Origin: Gammaproteobacteria bacterium
Lineage (GTDB): Bacteria > Pseudomonadota > Gammaproteobacteria > Pseudomonadales > Azotimanducaceae
DNA length: 9,991 nucleotides
Assembly (NCBI GenBank): GCA_009839405.1
Contig: VXPR01000522.1
Span: 1 to 9,991, forward strand
Direction: 5' to 3'
Below, in pieces: positions 7,867-9,991 of the stretch. Positions within the stretch are counted from its first letter, which is position 1; every line of letters starts with the position of its first letter. Below the pieces are notes generated by a model, which ran no database searches, was not told the DNA's origin, and was given only the letters and a program-made list of their open reading frames with translations. The translations under genes and the position numbers were made by a program.

Positions 7867-8609
7867 GCGACCCTGGTGCATTTGTGGTGGAGGATGAGGC
7901 GACGGCGCACGGACTCATTCGCCACCTCGTGCTGAACCGGCCGGACAAGCTGAACGCGTTGGACCTCGATCAACACGTGCGCATCAAGGCTGCCGTAGAG
8001 TCCGCGACGGACGACGACGACGTACGCGTGATCTGCCTCTCCGGCCGCGGCCGCGCCTTCTGTGCCGGCGACGACCTGACCGCTCGTTCTTCCCCCGAAC
8101 CCGATCCCCTCGAAGGCCGCCGCGTGGACCTGGACCTCGGCAGCGGCCCGACGTTCCTGCTCGAGTCCGCCGGCGTGCTGCGCCATTGCCCGTTGCCGAC
8201 GGTGGTCCTGCTGCACGGCCATGCACTTGGGTCTGGCTACGACTACAGCCTCTCGTGCGACTTCCGCCTCGCCACCGAGGACGTGAACTACGGCGACCCG
8301 CGCATCCACCGGGCGCTGTGGGCGGCGGAAGGCTGGTCGTACAAGCTGCCGCGGCTGGTGCATCAGTCCGCGGTATCGCCCATCGCCTACCTCGGCGAAA
8401 CCATGAACGGCGCCACCGCCCGCGCATGCGGCTTGGTCCATGCGGTTTTTCCGGCCGGCTGCGACCTTCGCGCCGCCGCAAGGCCGTTTCTGAACCAACT
8501 CGCCGCGCTAGCTCCCGCCGCCTACCGTGAAACCAAGGCGCTGATCCTCGCCGGAGTCGATCAAGACTTCGGCAGTGCGCTCGCCAAGGCCCGAGCCACC
8601 GCCGCGTAG
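7863..8609 (+). CDS. Crotonase-fold (enoyl-CoA hydratase/isomerase family) protein, copy 2
   Basis: This 248-residue crotonase-superfamily protein is better preserved than its upstream neighbour. It has LNRPDKLNALD (24-34), the first oxyanion-hole loop RAFCAGDDL (64-72), LHGHALGSGYDY (117-128), GDPRIH (144-149) and KLPRLVHQSA (161-170). At the hydratase catalytic positions it carries D127 for Glu144 and R147 for Glu164, the same two replacements as copy 1. Other shared blocks include LVH at 191-193 and a C-terminal N-Q-L-A-A-L segment. The CoA-binding fold and oxyanion hole should be intact, so a thioester substrate is likely. The chemistry (hydration, isomerisation, hydrolysis or other) cannot be assigned. 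Its start overlaps the previous stop (ATGA) with no visible ribosome site, which implies coupled translation and perhaps a mixed oligomer. The dioxygenase gene follows after 20 bases. Confidence 0.87.
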   Translation: MSDPGAFVVEDEATAHGLIRHLVLNRPDKLNALDLDQHVRIKAAVESATDDDDVRVICLSGRGRAFCAGDDLTARSSPEPDPLEGRRVDLDLGSGPTFLLESAGVLRHCPLPTVVLLHGHALGSGYDYSLSCDFRLATEDVNYGDPRIHRALWAAEGWSYKLPRLVHQSAVSPIAYLGETMNGATARACGLVHAVFPAGCDLRAAARPFLNQLAALAPAAYRETKALILAGVDQDFGSALAKARATAA

Positions 8610-8618
8610 AGCCCCAAC

Positions 8619-8623
8619 CGGAG
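8619..8623 (+). promoter_or_regulatory. Ribosome binding site of the dioxygenase-HEAT gene (CGGAG)
   Basis: CGGAG sits 6 bases before the ATG at 8630, in the 20-base gap after the second crotonase gene. It supports 8630 as the start of the third gene. No terminator-like hairpin is seen in this gap, so the three genes are probably co-transcribed. Confidence 0.5.
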
Positions 8624-8629
8624 TTGTCC

Positions 8630-9991
8630 ATGTCCCTTCAGTCTCCGCAAGCCGAGCGCCAGCCAACGCTCTTGAACGACGACCAAGTGCGCGAATTCAT
8701 CGCCAACGGCTTCCTGCGCCTGACGCCCGATGTCGATCCCTCGCTGCACGTGGAGATCGACGCCCTCGTGCGCTATGCCTGCGAGAAGGAGTCGTGGTAC
8801 GGCAACAACATCGTTTCGCGCATTCCCAAGCTGCACCACATCGTGCGCTGCCCGGTTGTGGACGGCGCCATCGAGTCCATCGCCGGGCCGGACTACTACT
8901 TCCACCCGCACCGCGCCGTCCACATCAACACGCCGGTGGAGGAACGCGAGGAACTGACACGGGAGATCGACGGCCCGAAGATGGGCAAGGGTTCCATCGC
9001 CGGTTCCGGTTGGCATCAAGACGCGCAAAGTCCGCTCTCACGCGCCCGCCACCACGTGCCGCGCTACCTGATCGGCTTCTACTACCCGCACGAAACGCCA
9101 CTCGACATGGGCCCGACCCGCATCCAGGCCGGCAGCCACCTCTACGCCCATCCCGTAGCGCCGCACGGCGTGGTGTTGCCGGATGTGGTTCCGGCCGGCA
9201 CCTTCCTGCTGGTGCATTTCGACATGGTTCATGCCGGCTTTCCGAACCATTCCGACCGCACGCGCTACATGGTGAAGTTCGTCTTCGCCCGCACGCGCAA
9301 CCCCACTCGGCCGTCATGGAACAACATGGACGCGGATTGGAAGCGGCCAGAGGCTTGCATCCCCGGATTCGACCTGCCGGAGACATGGAGCTACATCTGG
9401 CACTGGATGCGCGGCGAACCGCAAGTGCAGACAGGCGAAGACACGGTATCGGCAGATGAACACGTCAGGCGACTCAACGGCCGCGATCAGCCTGCTCGCC
9501 TCACCAGCACCTATGCCCTCGCCCAATTGCAGGAAGTCGAACGCTTGGCCGCGACTCTCGAAACCGCTGCCGGCGGTGACCGTCACGAACGCACCCTGGC
9601 CACTGACGAACGCGGCCAGCCGGTCCCTCGCGACGATGTGCGCGGCTATCCGAGACGCTGGAACGAACGCGCCATCGTCATGGACGACGCCACCTACGCC
9701 CTGGCGGCATGTGGCCCGCAAGCAATCGCCACGCTCGAACGCTTGCTGGCGCACCAAGACCCGTGGGTGCAGATCAACGCCGCCTTCGCCTTGGGCGAAA
9801 TCGGCACCCCCGCACGCGAATCCGTAGCTTCCCTCGCCAGACTCTTGGGCAGCCCGCACCAACAAGTGGTACGCCAGGCCCTGGATGCCATCGGTGCCAT
9901 CGGCGAGGGCATCGCCCCCGCCCTGCCCGCCATCGAGCGCCTGTTGACGACCACCAACCTCGAATGGCAGGAACCCCAGGTCATGCGCGGC
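8630..9991 (+). CDS. Phytanoyl-CoA dioxygenase (PhyH)-family protein with C-terminal HEAT-like repeats; 3' end cut by window edge
   Basis: The frame runs unbroken from the ATG at 8630 to the window edge (454 codons, no stop). Residues 15-225 or so form a PhyH-type Fe(II)/2-oxoglutarate dioxygenase domain. It includes the opening REFIANGFLRL (21-31), the iron ligands H129-x-D131 in GWHQDAQ and H201 in DMVHAGFPNHS, and R212, eleven residues after the distal His as in human PhyH, for binding 2-oxoglutarate. A linker follows (about 230-350; W-rich around 252-260, otherwise charged). From about 355 the sequence has HEAT-like helical repeats of about 33 residues: 362-392, 393-425, and 426 onward, cut by the edge. 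HEAT repeats usually bind proteins, so the enzyme may act in a complex or on a carried substrate (inference). No signal peptide is visible. Substrate unknown. Being downstream of two crotonases suggests hydroxylation within an acyl-CoA pathway, but PhyH relatives also act on many other small molecules. Confidence 0.85.
   Translation, partial: MSLQSPQAERQPTLLNDDQVREFIANGFLRLTPDVDPSLHVEIDALVRYACEKESWYGNNIVSRIPKLHHIVRCPVVDGAIESIAGPDYYFHPHRAVHINTPVEEREELTREIDGPKMGKGSIAGSGWHQDAQSPLSRARHHVPRYLIGFYYPHETPLDMGPTRIQAGSHLYAHPVAPHGVVLPDVVPAGTFLLVHFDMVHAGFPNHSDRTRYMVKFVFARTRNPTRPSWNNMDADWKRPEACIPGFDLPETWSYIWHWMRGEPQVQTGEDTVSADEHVRRLNGRDQPARLTSTYALAQLQEVERLAATLETAAGGDRHERTLATDERGQPVPRDDVRGYPRRWNERAIVMDDATYALAACGPQAIATLERLLAHQDPWVQINAAFALGEIGTPARESVASLARLLGSPHQQVVRQALDAIGAIGEGIAPALPAIERLLTTTNLEWQEPQVMRG

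Noticed and set aside
6892..7881. Minus-strand open frame across the first crotonase gene and the start of cfa
   Set aside because: It overlaps the real cfa start in another frame and the crotonase gene in antisense. No protein family is recognisable.
9456..9827. Short plus-strand open frame after the dioxygenase domain, considered as a sign of a separate gene or frameshift
   Set aside because: The dioxygenase frame itself reads through this stretch without a stop and enters well-formed HEAT-like repeats, so no separate gene or frameshift is needed.

Overview
The window is GC-rich, densely packed bacterial DNA. Codon use and gene content fit a high-GC, aerobic, heterotrophic pseudomonadotan (proteobacterium). 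No rRNA or other phylogenetic marker is present, so nothing more precise can be said. There is no tRNA, rRNA, insertion sequence, integrase, CRISPR array or sizeable repeat. Seven protein genes cover almost everything, and the longest non-coding gap is 47 bases.

Left half, plus strand (1-5801): a formate-oxidation operon. It holds fdsB (the FMN/NAD/Fe-S diaphorase subunit, cut by the left edge), fdsA (the molybdenum catalytic subunit with a full set of Fe-S ligands), fdhD/fdsC (the sulfurtransferase that activates the Mo cofactor) and mobA (which adds GMP to the cofactor). The genes overlap at each junction (ATGA, ATGA, then 47 bases), so translation is probably coupled. Together they encode most of a soluble NAD+-linked molybdenum formate dehydrogenase and the proteins that finish its bis-MGD cofactor. 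fdsG would be expected just upstream, outside the window. The small fdsD gene often found downstream is not seen here.

Middle, minus strand (5831-7054): cfa, a cyclopropane-fatty-acyl-phospholipid synthase with its expected active-site residues. It converges on mobA, 29 bases away, and diverges from the right-hand operon across 47 bases.

Right side, plus strand (7102-9991, running off the edge): a three-gene operon without an obvious textbook role. Two adjacent, related crotonase-fold proteins overlap by ATGA. Both lack the two catalytic glutamates of enoyl-CoA hydratases and share a G-D-P-R-I-H motif. They are followed by an Fe(II)/2-oxoglutarate dioxygenase of the phytanoyl-CoA hydroxylase type whose reading frame continues into HEAT-like repeats. 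This operon is the most interesting part of the window. It suggests acyl-CoA chemistry on an unknown substrate, but neither substrate nor pathway can be read from the sequence.
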